NCBI GenBank assembly: GCA_017558165.1
Contig: JAFYWE010000073.1
Span: 1-5,242 of the forward strand
DNA: 5,242 nt
From: Bacteroidaceae bacterium
GTDB lineage: Bacteria; Bacteroidota; Bacteroidia; Bacteroidales; Bacteroidaceae
Direction: 5' to 3'
Both the position numbers and the translations under genes were made by a program. Of the stretch, positions 1 to 5,242 are shown piece by piece. The notes under the pieces were generated by a model. That model did not search any database and was not told where the DNA came from. It saw only the letters and a program-made list of their open reading frames with translations. Positions within the stretch are counted from its first letter, which is position 1; every line of letters starts with the position of its first letter.

Positions 1-54
1 CAGCCTGTCTCTTATGGGATTTTTCGCTTCGCTCAAAATGATATGGACTGCTTC
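1..54. repeat. Edge of an intergenic repeat-like stretch downstream of rnr
   Basis: This is the sequence after the RNase R stop codon, cut by the window edge. Read on the minus strand it contains TCATTTTGAGCGAAGCGAAA followed by a CCCATAAGAGACAG stretch. I recall close variants of this GAGCGAAGCGAA string as a common dispersed intergenic repeat in bacterial genomes, but copy number cannot be tested here. No hairpin plus T-run terminator for RNase R is visible in these 54 bases, so its terminator, if any, lies beyond the window. Confidence 0.35.
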
Positions 55-2205
55 TTATTTCTCTACAAGCTCGAAGTCGAGCTGCTTGCGGTCGAGGTTG
101 GCACGTACAATGCGTATGCGCACCGGGTCACCGATGGTGAACTTGCGGCGGGTACGGCGTCCAATGATGCAGTAGTTGGCATCGTCGAACTCGTAGTAGT
201 CGTCCTGCAGTGTTCGCATAGGTATCATGCCCTCGCACTTGTTGTCGTTGATCTCGGCATAGAGTCCCCATTCGGTCACACCGCTGATTACGGCGCTGTA
301 CTCCTCACCGATGTGCTCGCTCATGAACTCCACCTGTTTGTACTTGATGCTTGCGCGTTCGGCATTTGCGGCAACCTGCTCCTGTGCCGAGCAGTGGTCA
401 CAGAGGTCCTCGTACTTTGGCTTGCTCACTGTGCGTGCCTCAAGGGTGAGGTAGCGGTGCAACAGGCGGTGCACAAGAAGGTCGGGGTAACGGCGTATGG
501 GTGATGTGAAGTGCGAGTAGTACCTGAACGCAAGGCCGTAGTGGCCGATGTTCTCGGTAGAGTAGCGCGCCTTCTGCATCGTGCGCAACGATATCTGCTC
601 AATGACATTCTGCTCCTTGGTGCCGTGGATGTCCTTCAACAGGTGGTTGAGTGCCGATGCCGATGTGGTGCGGCCCGATGCACCCTTCATCTTGTAACCC
701 AGCTTGGTGACGAACTTCGAGAGCATCGATAGCTTCTCGGGGTTTGGCTCGTCGTGTATACGGTATACGAATGTCTTGGGGTTCTTGTTGAGGGCAGTCT
801 TGCGTCCGATCTTCTCGGCCACGGTCCTGTTGGCAAGGAGCATGAACTCCTCGATGAGCTGGTGTGACTCGTTGCTCTCGCTGAAGTATACCGACAGCGG
901 CTTGCCGTTCTCGTCGAGACGGAACCTTACCTCGGCCTGCTGGAAGTCAATTGCTCCGGCCTGGAAGCGCTTCTCGCGCATCTTCTGTGCGATGGTGTTC
1001 AGCACCTTTATCTCATCGTAGTACTCGCCCTCGCCCTTCTCGATGATCTCCTGCACCTCCTCGTAGCTGAACCTTCGGTTGCTGTTTATCACAGTGCGGG
1101 TTATGCGTGATTTCAATACCTCGGCCTTTTCGTTTATGTCAAAGATTACCGAGTAGCTCAACTTCTCCTCGTTGGGGCGCAATGAGCACAGGAAGTTGCA
1201 GAGTCGCTCGGGGAGCATCGGTATTGTGCGGTCGACAAGGTATATTGATGTGGCGCGTTTGAACGCCTCCTTGTCTATTATGCTTCCCTCGGTGACGTAG
1301 TGCGACACGTCGGCGATGTGTACGCCGACCTCCCATACTCCTTCGCCTGCAGGGCGAATGGAGAGCGCGTCGTCAAAGTCCTTGGCATCCACGGGGTCAA
1401 TTGTGAATGTGGTGACGTCACGGAAGTCCTCACGCTTTGCTATCTCTTCCTCGGTTATGTCTGTCGGCAACTGGGCAGCGGCCTCCTCGACAGCCTCGGG
1501 GTACTTGTACGGCAAGCCATATTCGGCCAGGATGGCGTTCATTTCGGCGTTGTTCTCTCCGCTTTTGCCAAGTATGTCAATGACCTTGCCCACGGGGTTC
1601 TTGCTGTCCAATGGCCATTCAAGGAGCTTGACAACGGCTTTGTCGCCGTTCTTGCCACCCTTGAGCAAGTCCTTTGGAATGAATATGTCGTTAGGCATAA
1701 GGCGGTTCTCGGTAATGAGGAAAGCGTAGTGTTTCTCTACGTGCAGTTCGCCGACGAATGTGTCATGCACACGCTTTACAATCTCCACCACCTCGCCTTC
1801 GCGTCCACGGCCTCTACGGCGGGCGAAGAGCGCCACGCGTACAAGGTCGTCGGTGAGTGCGTGTGCCGAGTTGCGCTCGCTGATGAGTACCGGCTCACTG
1901 CTGTCCTCGGGGTAGAACTCGTTGTAGCCGTCCTTGTTGCGCGAGAATGTACCGAACAGCATTGATGTGTTGTCGGCAAGTACATATTTCCTGAACTCGG
2001 GCTCCATGAGGTAGCCGTCAAAGACCATGTCGTCAAGGATGTGCACGCACAACGTCCTTGCCGATGTTGATGTGAGACCCAGCTCCTTGAATATCTCCTT
2101 TGGGCTTATCATGCGTCCCTCACTGCGGTTGAAGAGCGATACAAGCATCTCCACAAGCGTGTTCTTATTTATCCGGCTTTTGCCTTTGCCACCTTTCTTT
2201 GCCAT
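55..2205 (-). CDS. rnr: Ribonuclease R (RNase II/RNB family 3'-5' exoribonuclease)
   Basis: A complete 716-residue processive 3'-5' exoribonuclease that degrades structured RNA, mRNA fragments and defective rRNA/tRNA in the cytoplasm. Domains in order: a basic leader (MAKKGGKGKSR); a winged-helix RNase R N-terminal domain at about 14-68; two cold-shock OB folds at about 80-212; the RNB catalytic domain at about 260-590; and an S1 domain at about 633-713. The catalytic metal-binding motif IDPVDAKDFDDA is at 269-280, with Asp270, Asp276, Asp278 and Asp279 all present. The family motif HFTSPIRRYPDLLVHR is at 565-580, and the ATSIYLVDRTIPMLPERLC stretch at 318-336 contributes the stacking tyrosine (Tyr322). 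The protein stops just after S1, without the roughly 80-residue lysine-rich tail of the E. coli enzyme. The ATG at 2203-2205 has an AT-rich leader and no Shine-Dalgarno sequence, usual for this phylum. It is divergent from the epimerase-family gene, with 218 bp between the two starts. Confidence 0.97.
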   Translation of the reverse strand: MAKKGGKGKSRINKNTLVEMLVSLFNRSEGRMISPKEIFKELGLTSTSARTLCVHILDDMVFDGYLMEPEFRKYVLADNTSMLFGTFSRNKDGYNEFYPEDSSEPVLISERNSAHALTDDLVRVALFARRRGRGREGEVVEIVKRVHDTFVGELHVEKHYAFLITENRLMPNDIFIPKDLLKGGKNGDKAVVKLLEWPLDSKNPVGKVIDILGKSGENNAEMNAILAEYGLPYKYPEAVEEAAAQLPTDITEEEIAKREDFRDVTTFTIDPVDAKDFDDALSIRPAGEGVWEVGVHIADVSHYVTEGSIIDKEAFKRATSIYLVDRTIPMLPERLCNFLCSLRPNEEKLSYSVIFDINEKAEVLKSRITRTVINSNRRFSYEEVQEIIEKGEGEYYDEIKVLNTIAQKMREKRFQAGAIDFQQAEVRFRLDENGKPLSVYFSESNESHQLIEEFMLLANRTVAEKIGRKTALNKNPKTFVYRIHDEPNPEKLSMLSKFVTKLGYKMKGASGRTTSASALNHLLKDIHGTKEQNVIEQISLRTMQKARYSTENIGHYGLAFRYYSHFTSPIRRYPDLLVHRLLHRYLTLEARTVSKPKYEDLCDHCSAQEQVAANAERASIKYKQVEFMSEHIGEEYSAVISGVTEWGLYAEINDNKCEGMIPMRTLQDDYYEFDDANYCIIGRRTRRKFTIGDPVRIRIVRANLDRKQLDFELVEK

Positions 2206-2254
2206 AACAGTAATTTTTATCTGTTGCTAAGTTAACAATAAAATGGCATTATGT

Positions 2255-2275
2255 GCGGTTTGTCCGCTTTTTTTT
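2255..2275 (+). terminator. Small GC hairpin followed by eight T, terminator-like
   Basis: GCGG (2255-2258) and CCGC (2264-2267) pair around a TTTGT loop and are followed by eight T (2268-2275). This has the form of a minimal intrinsic terminator on the plus strand, but the stem is only 4 bp. It lies in the leader region between two divergent genes, where no plus-strand gene precedes it. It could end an antisense or small RNA running opposite to the start of rnr, or be a chance structure. Confidence 0.3.
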
Positions 2276-2320
2276 CATGGATGGTCTTATATCTCGCTCG
2301 TTTGTATGTATCTCTGCGGT

Positions 2321-2400
2321 AAACCTCGAAGATAGGATGCGGCTCGGAATGAAAATCGGGCAAGCTCGCTTTGTCCTTCACTCGCCTTTCACTATCTTTG
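2321..2400 (+). repeat. Possible promoter-carrying dispersed intergenic element
   Basis: This block runs from AAACCTCGAAGATAGGATGC to the -7 box of the downstream promoter. The stretch GGATGCGGCTCGGAATGAAA, then CAAGCTCGCTTTG and CTTCACTCGCCTTTCAC, resembles intergenic sequence I recall upstream of many unrelated Bacteroidales genes. It may therefore be a repeated promoter cassette rather than a gene-specific leader. Copy number cannot be judged from a single window. Confidence 0.3.
2370..2400 (+). promoter_or_regulatory. Bacteroides-type promoter for the reductase-PAP2 operon
   Basis: A TTTG at 2370-2373 is followed after exactly 19 bp by TATCTTTG at 2393-2400. This matches the Bacteroidetes primary sigma consensus (TTTG at -33, TAnnTTTG at -7) at every defined position. 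Transcription would begin about 6-8 bp downstream, leaving a leader of only about 15-20 nt before the ATG at 2424. This position also decides the start codon, because upstream in-frame ATGs such as 2253 would lie before the transcript begins. Confidence 0.8.
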
Positions 2401-2423
2401 CAAACAAATCAAAAAATCCTGAA

Positions 2424-3431
2424 ATGAAAATCCTTGTTACCGGCGCAAGTGGCTTTATCGGCAGTTTTATTGTAGAGGAGGGTCTCGAAAGGGGGCTTGA
2501 CGTCTGGGCCGGTGTGCGTGGAAGCAGTAGCCGTAAACTGCTGGCCGACAGCCGTATAAACTTCGTTGAACTTGATTTCTTGGACAAGGACAGGCTTGTG
2601 GAGCAGTTGAAGGCATTCATGGCCGTTCATGGTGCATGGGATTATATCGTGCATGCGGCGGGTGTTACAAAGTGTCTTGACAAGGATGATTTCTACAGGG
2701 TAAACTACGAGGGTACAAGGAATCTTGTAGATGCTCTTTCCGGGCTTGGAATGCAACCGCGTAAGTTTATTTATATGAGTTCGCTGAGCATCTACGGGCC
2801 ACAGCACGAGGAGATGCCTTATCTCCCCATAAAGGAGAGTGACGTGCCTGCGCCGAACACGGCATACGGCAAGAGCAAGCTGCTTGCCGAGAGGTATATA
2901 CAGGAGAACGTGGTGTTCCCTTATGTAATCCTGCGCCCGACAGGGGTGTATGGCCCTCGTGAGCGCGACTACTTCCAAATGGCCGTGAGCATAAAGAACC
3001 ACGTCGATTTCTCGGTAGGGTACAGGCCGCAGGTCATCACGTTCATCTATGTGAAGGATCTTGTTAAGGCCGTGTACCTGTCAATTGAGAAGCCTGTCGA
3101 TGGACGTTGCTATTTTGTGAGCGACCCGCAGGGATATGACAGCCGTGCGTTCAGTGACCTCATACAGCGTGAGCTGGGTGTAAGGCGTGTCCTCCACATC
3201 AAGGCACCGTTGTGGCTTTTGCGTGTCATCTCGCTCTGTGCTGGGTGGCTGTCGCGCCTGACCGGCAAGCCTGCAACGCTAAACGGTGATAAGTACAAGA
3301 TTATGAAACAGAGGAACTGGCTCTGTGACACCACGCCCATTGAGCGTGAGCTCGGGTTCACGATTGACTACCCGCTTGAGGCCGGTGTCAAGGAGAGTAT
3401 TAACTGGTATAAGAAAGAAAAATGGCTATAA
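2424..3431 (+). CDS. NAD(P)-dependent epimerase/dehydratase-family reductase, candidate 3-ketosphinganine reductase
   Basis: A 335-residue extended short-chain dehydrogenase/reductase of full family length. The Rossmann glycine motif GASGFIG is at 7-13, HAAG at 77-80, a serine pair at 119-120 (YMSSLSIYG), the catalytic YGKSK with Tyr148 and Lys152, and RPTGVYGP at 171-178. After the second beta strand the loop reads VRGSSSRK (31-38). Arg32, Arg37 and Lys38, with no acidic residue, suggest NADPH rather than NADH. A hydrophobic, amphipathic stretch at about 261-276 (APLWLLRVISLCAGWL) could rest on the membrane, as in 3-beta-HSD-like enzymes acting on lipids. I recall the B. thetaiotaomicron protein BT_0972, annotated as an epimerase but reported as a 3-ketosphinganine reductase, as a likely relative; I could not align it here. 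A nucleotide-sugar epimerase/reductase remains possible. The in-frame extension upstream to 2253 is rejected because it runs through the promoter. The gene overlaps the next one by 10 bp. The fold is certain, the substrate is inferred. Confidence 0.9.
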   Translation: MKILVTGASGFIGSFIVEEGLERGLDVWAGVRGSSSRKLLADSRINFVELDFLDKDRLVEQLKAFMAVHGAWDYIVHAAGVTKCLDKDDFYRVNYEGTRNLVDALSGLGMQPRKFIYMSSLSIYGPQHEEMPYLPIKESDVPAPNTAYGKSKLLAERYIQENVVFPYVILRPTGVYGPRERDYFQMAVSIKNHVDFSVGYRPQVITFIYVKDLVKAVYLSIEKPVDGRCYFVSDPQGYDSRAFSDLIQRELGVRRVLHIKAPLWLLRVISLCAGWLSRLTGKPATLNGDKYKIMKQRNWLCDTTPIERELGFTIDYPLEAGVKESINWYKKEKWL

Positions 3432-4372
3432 ATCTGATCAAACGCGAGGAGGTCGAGATAAAGTTCCTCGCTGTAGAGAAGCTCAACTTGCTCTACAATA
3501 TCTTCACTACACTACTAATAATCATATTCTTCAATAGGCTTAACGACCCGCAGGCAATGCTCATGGGGCGTTTCCTCGTTGCGTTCGGCACGTTCGTGGT
3601 GATATATCTCTACACGAAGTTCCCCTCGGTGGCAACACGCTATTTGCGCGTGGTGGTGCAGATGTCACTTTTGAGCTACTGGTACCCCGATACCTTTGAA
3701 TTCAACCGCATATTCCCTAACCTTGACCACTTGTTCGCGACAATGGAGTATGATCTCTTCGGTTGTCAGCCGGCGTTGCTTTTTGAACAGGTGTGCAGTG
3801 GTATGTTCTGGCGCGAGGCATTCAACATGGGGTATTGGCTCTACTATCCGATGATAACACTGGTGTCGACATACTATTTCTTCTGCCGTCCTAAGGAGAT
3901 GGAGCGTTGTACGTTCGTGATACTGGCGTCTTTCTTCCTCTATTACATCGTGTATATGTTCCTGCCTGTTGCAGGTCCGCAGTTCTACTTCCCTGTCATA
4001 GGTGAGGATGTCGCGGCGGCGGGTATATATCCCGAGATTGGCGGTTATTTCAACCTGCACCCCGAGATTGCGATACCACAGGAGGGCAAGGGTGGCCTGT
4101 TTACCGAGCTTGTGGGTATGGCGCAGGCCGCAGGCGAGCGTCCTACGGCTGCTTTCCCGAGCTCGCATATAGGTATCACCACGGTGCTGATGATATTTGC
4201 CTACAGGGCAAAGAAGTGGCTCTTTGCCGCGATGTTCCCTGTCTATGTGCTCCTGTGCTGTGCTACGGTGTACATAAAGGCACACTATCTTGTGGATGCC
4301 ATAGCCGGCCTGGTGACAGGTGTGGCCGTGTATTACCTTACAACGTGGCTGTATAAGAGATTCTGGTCTTGA
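3422..4372 (+). CDS. PAP2-superfamily integral membrane protein, inositolphosphorylceramide-synthase-like
   Basis: A 316-residue multi-pass membrane protein. Hydrophobic segments lie at about 22-38, 48-65, 71-87, 135-155, 163-182, 250-260, 264-282 and 290-310. The short cytosolic start (MAINLIKREEVEIK) is charged. Catalytic motifs cluster in the C-terminal half: RPTAAFPSSH at 240-249 with His249, and VYIKAHYLVDAIAG at 283-296 with His288 and Asp292. LPVAGPQ at 181-187 and a DLFGCQP motif at 111-117 fit the PAP2_3/Aur1-like branch. The classical KX6RP motif is not seen, and the SR of SRX5H is replaced by Ala281-Thr282. That fits phosphodiester-exchanging lipid transferases better than simple phosphatases. 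The likely role is transfer or removal of a phospho-head group on a lipid, probably ceramide or diacylglycerol, at the outer face of the inner membrane. The ATG at 3422 lies inside the end of the reductase gene after a purine-rich AAGAAAGAAA run, which suggests translational coupling. The substrate is unproven. Confidence 0.85.
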   Translation: MAINLIKREEVEIKFLAVEKLNLLYNIFTTLLIIIFFNRLNDPQAMLMGRFLVAFGTFVVIYLYTKFPSVATRYLRVVVQMSLLSYWYPDTFEFNRIFPNLDHLFATMEYDLFGCQPALLFEQVCSGMFWREAFNMGYWLYYPMITLVSTYYFFCRPKEMERCTFVILASFFLYYIVYMFLPVAGPQFYFPVIGEDVAAAGIYPEIGGYFNLHPEIAIPQEGKGGLFTELVGMAQAAGERPTAAFPSSHIGITTVLMIFAYRAKKWLFAAMFPVYVLLCCATVYIKAHYLVDAIAGLVTGVAVYYLTTWLYKRFWS

Positions 4373-4391
4373 GGATGTATTTTTGTGATAT

Positions 4392-4427
4392 ATGCCGGTG
4401 CATTTTGGGTGCATCGGCATTTTTTTT
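4392..4427 (+). terminator. Intrinsic terminator of the reductase-PAP2 operon
   Basis: ATGCCGGTGCA (4392-4402) pairs with TGCATCGGCAT (4410-4420) over 11 bp, with a single G-U wobble, around a 7-base loop (TTTTGGG). It is followed by a T-run ending at 4427. It begins 19 bp after the PAP2 stop codon and separates that operon from the PepSY-like gene. Confidence 0.92.
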
Positions 4428-4447
4428 GATTTTTTTGAAAAATGGAA

Positions 4448-4487
4448 TGAAATTTCAGATTCATTTCAGAATCATATCCAATCTTTG
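4448..4487 (+). promoter_or_regulatory. Tandem 11-bp repeat upstream of a -7-like box, possible operator
   Basis: TTTCAGATTCA (4453-4463) is immediately repeated as TTTCAGAATCA (4464-4474), with one mismatch. The same area holds the perfect palindrome TGAAATTTCA (4448-4457) and the inverted pair GATTC (4458-4462)/GAATC (4469-4473). Six bases after the repeat is AATCTTTG (4480-4487), a near match to the Bacteroides -7 box TAnnTTTG, but no TTTG occurs at the expected -33 spacing. Two sites one helical turn apart in place of a -33 box suggest activator-dependent transcription of the PepSY-like gene, with a leader of about 100 nt. The regulator is unknown. Confidence 0.45.
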
Positions 4488-4597
4488 CGGTGTAATTTGT
4501 TGAAAGGCTCTTGGAACAGGGTATAATGATTTAACAATTACAACATAAACCAACAATGATTAATAACGTTTATTCAATAACTAAACAATTGACCATT

Positions 4598-5038
4598 ATG
4601 AAAAAGATTATTGCTTTATTGGTGCTTGCCCTCTCTTTCGGCTGTGCACACGCTTTTACAGGTAATGACAAGGTAATCAACAAGGACCAGTTGCCTGCCC
4701 AGGCACAAAGCTTCATCAACGAGTACTTTGCAGGTGCAAAGATCTCATATGCAAAGCTTGAGACAGACTTCATTTTCAAATCCTATGAGGTGATGTTTGC
4801 CGACGGCACGAAGCTCGAGTTCTCGAGCAACGGTAACTGGGAGGACGTTGACTGCCGTTACGGCGAGGTTCCGGCGGCCATTATCCCTGCTTCTATCAAG
4901 GATTACGTGAAGGCCCACTATCCCGATGTACGAGTTCTCAAGATAGAGCGCGACCGCAGGGGCTATGACATCAAGCTTTCCAACAGACTTGAGCTCAAGT
5001 TCAACAATGATTTTGAGATCGTGGATATCGACGACTAA
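4598..5038 (+). CDS. Secreted PepSY-like (DUF2874-type) two-repeat protein
   Basis: A 146-residue exported protein. Residues 1-19 form a signal peptide: MKK, a hydrophobic core (IIALLVLALSF), then AHA before Phe20, a good signal-peptidase I site. Cys16 sits after SFG, a poor lipobox, so a lipoprotein is less likely. The mature part holds two similar halves of about 55 residues. Each has a helix (LPAQAQSFINEYF at 32-44; IPASIKDYVKAHYP at 96-109), a lysine-bearing strand (KISYAKLE at 48-55; VRVLKIERD at 111-119), and two closing strands ending in D (YEVMFADGTKLEFSSNGNW at 63-81; YDIKLSNRLELKFNNDFE at 123-140). This matches Bacteroidales periplasmic PepSY-like proteins (PF11396), whose function is not established. 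The ATG at 4598 is preferred over the in-frame ATG at 4556 because it gives a standard signal peptide. It is monocistronic: a terminator precedes it and no gene follows within the window. Confidence 0.88.
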   Translation: MKKIIALLVLALSFGCAHAFTGNDKVINKDQLPAQAQSFINEYFAGAKISYAKLETDFIFKSYEVMFADGTKLEFSSNGNWEDVDCRYGEVPAAIIPASIKDYVKAHYPDVRVLKIERDRRGYDIKLSNRLELKFNNDFEIVDIDD

Positions 5039-5242
5039 GAAGTTGTTTAAATTTATGTCCTTGAAATTTTTATAGAACTTTTTTAGATTGTTTTTTTATT
5101 TTTCAAAGGCGCATAGCGGGCTATGTAACTGCGAAAAAGGGAAAAACAGGCAACAAAGCCACGAGTAAGCGAGAGCAAAGAATGTTTACTTGCTTTGCCG
5201 AGCGGGAGTGGGTTCGTGCAACAAAGGGCATAAAAAGACAAG
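5039..5242. repeat. Repeat-rich non-coding region, probable dispersed intergenic element
   Basis: There is no credible gene in these 204 bases. The first part (5040-5103) is very AT-rich with T-runs at 5079-5084, 5091-5097 and 5099-5103, which may help end the PepSY-like transcript, though no good hairpin precedes them. A compact hairpin follows: CATAG (5112-5116), loop CGGG, CTATG (5121-5125). Then come two CAACAAAG direct repeats (5151-5158, 5219-5226) enclosing nested inverted pairs, CACGA (5160-5164)/TCGTG (5214-5218) and GCAAAG (5175-5180)/CTTTGC (5193-5198). This pattern resembles non-coding repeats I recall scattered between Bacteroides genes, but this cannot be confirmed from one copy. 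The right end is cut by the window. Confidence 0.4.

Noticed and set aside
1300..1965. Long plus-strand open frame (221 codons) opposite rnr.
   Set aside because: It lies entirely within the well-supported RNase R gene on the other strand, shows no recognisable motif, and reflects GC-biased codons of rnr.
2253..2423. In-frame upstream extension of the reductase gene from an ATG at 2253.
   Set aside because: It covers the consensus promoter (2370-2400), would put the glycine motif about 64 residues into the protein, and family members begin with MKILVTGASGFIG. The ATG at 2424 is preferred.
2409..3002. Minus-strand open frame (197 codons) opposite the reductase gene.
   Set aside because: It shows no family features and runs through the leader and conserved Rossmann region of the real gene.
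3665..4420. Minus-strand open frame (251 codons) opposite the PAP2 gene.
   Set aside because: Its product is rich in His, Arg and Cys with no domain, and it overlaps the operon terminator and a gene with clear catalytic motifs. It is an antisense shadow.
4522..4527. TATAAT sequence upstream of the PepSY-like gene, resembling an E. coli -10 box.
   Set aside because: Bacteroidetes primary promoters use TAnnTTTG, and no matching -35/-33 element is spaced correctly. AT-rich leader sequence gives such matches by chance.
4556..4597. Start of the PepSY-like gene at 4556.
   Set aside because: It adds a polar 14-residue leader before a standard signal peptide. MKKIIALL at 4598 is the natural export start.
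5121..5231. 36-codon minus-strand frame starting MPFVARTHSRSAKQ.
   Set aside because: It lies in a repeat-rich non-coding stretch and its composition follows the repeat. I treat it as a by-product of the element, not a gene.
1..5242. CRISPR arrays, tRNA or rRNA genes, transposase genes, toxin-antitoxin or defence systems.
   Set aside because: I saw no regularly spaced repeats, tRNA/rRNA-like sequence or matching protein motifs anywhere in the window.

Overview
The window looks like a chromosomal segment of a Bacteroidales bacterium (Bacteroides/Prevotella-like). Evidence: a promoter matching the Bacteroides -33/-7 pattern (TTTG, 19 bp, TATCTTTG), A-rich translation starts without a Shine-Dalgarno sequence, a 716-residue RNase R with no long lysine-rich tail, and a small secreted protein with two PepSY-like repeats, a common type in this order. 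I cannot name a genus.

Layout: 1-54 is the end of an intergenic repeat-like stretch. 55-2205 (minus) is ribonuclease R, complete. 2206-2423 is a divergent intergenic region with a small hairpin plus T8 tract and a strong Bacteroides-type promoter reading right. 2424-3431 (plus) is an extended short-chain dehydrogenase/epimerase-family protein, and 3422-4372 (plus) is a multi-pass PAP2-superfamily membrane enzyme. These two genes overlap by 10 bp and end at a clear intrinsic terminator (4392-4427), so they form a two-gene transcription unit. 4428-4597 is a regulatory region with an unusual 11-bp tandem repeat, serving a 146-residue secreted PepSY-like protein (4598-5038, plus). 5039-5242 is non-coding and rich in small inverted and direct repeats, probably a dispersed intergenic element.

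The most interesting unit is the reductase-PAP2 pair. The reductase resembles the Bacteroides protein that I recall being reported as a 3-ketosphinganine reductase (BT_0972 in B. thetaiotaomicron). The PAP2 protein has the catalytic His-His-Asp set but lacks the classical phosphatase arginine-containing motifs, as in inositol-phosphorylceramide synthase-like lipid transferases. Together they suggest a sphingolipid module: one step of base reduction and one of ceramide head-group transfer or dephosphorylation. That assignment is an inference. RNase R and the PepSY-like protein appear to be independent neighbours.
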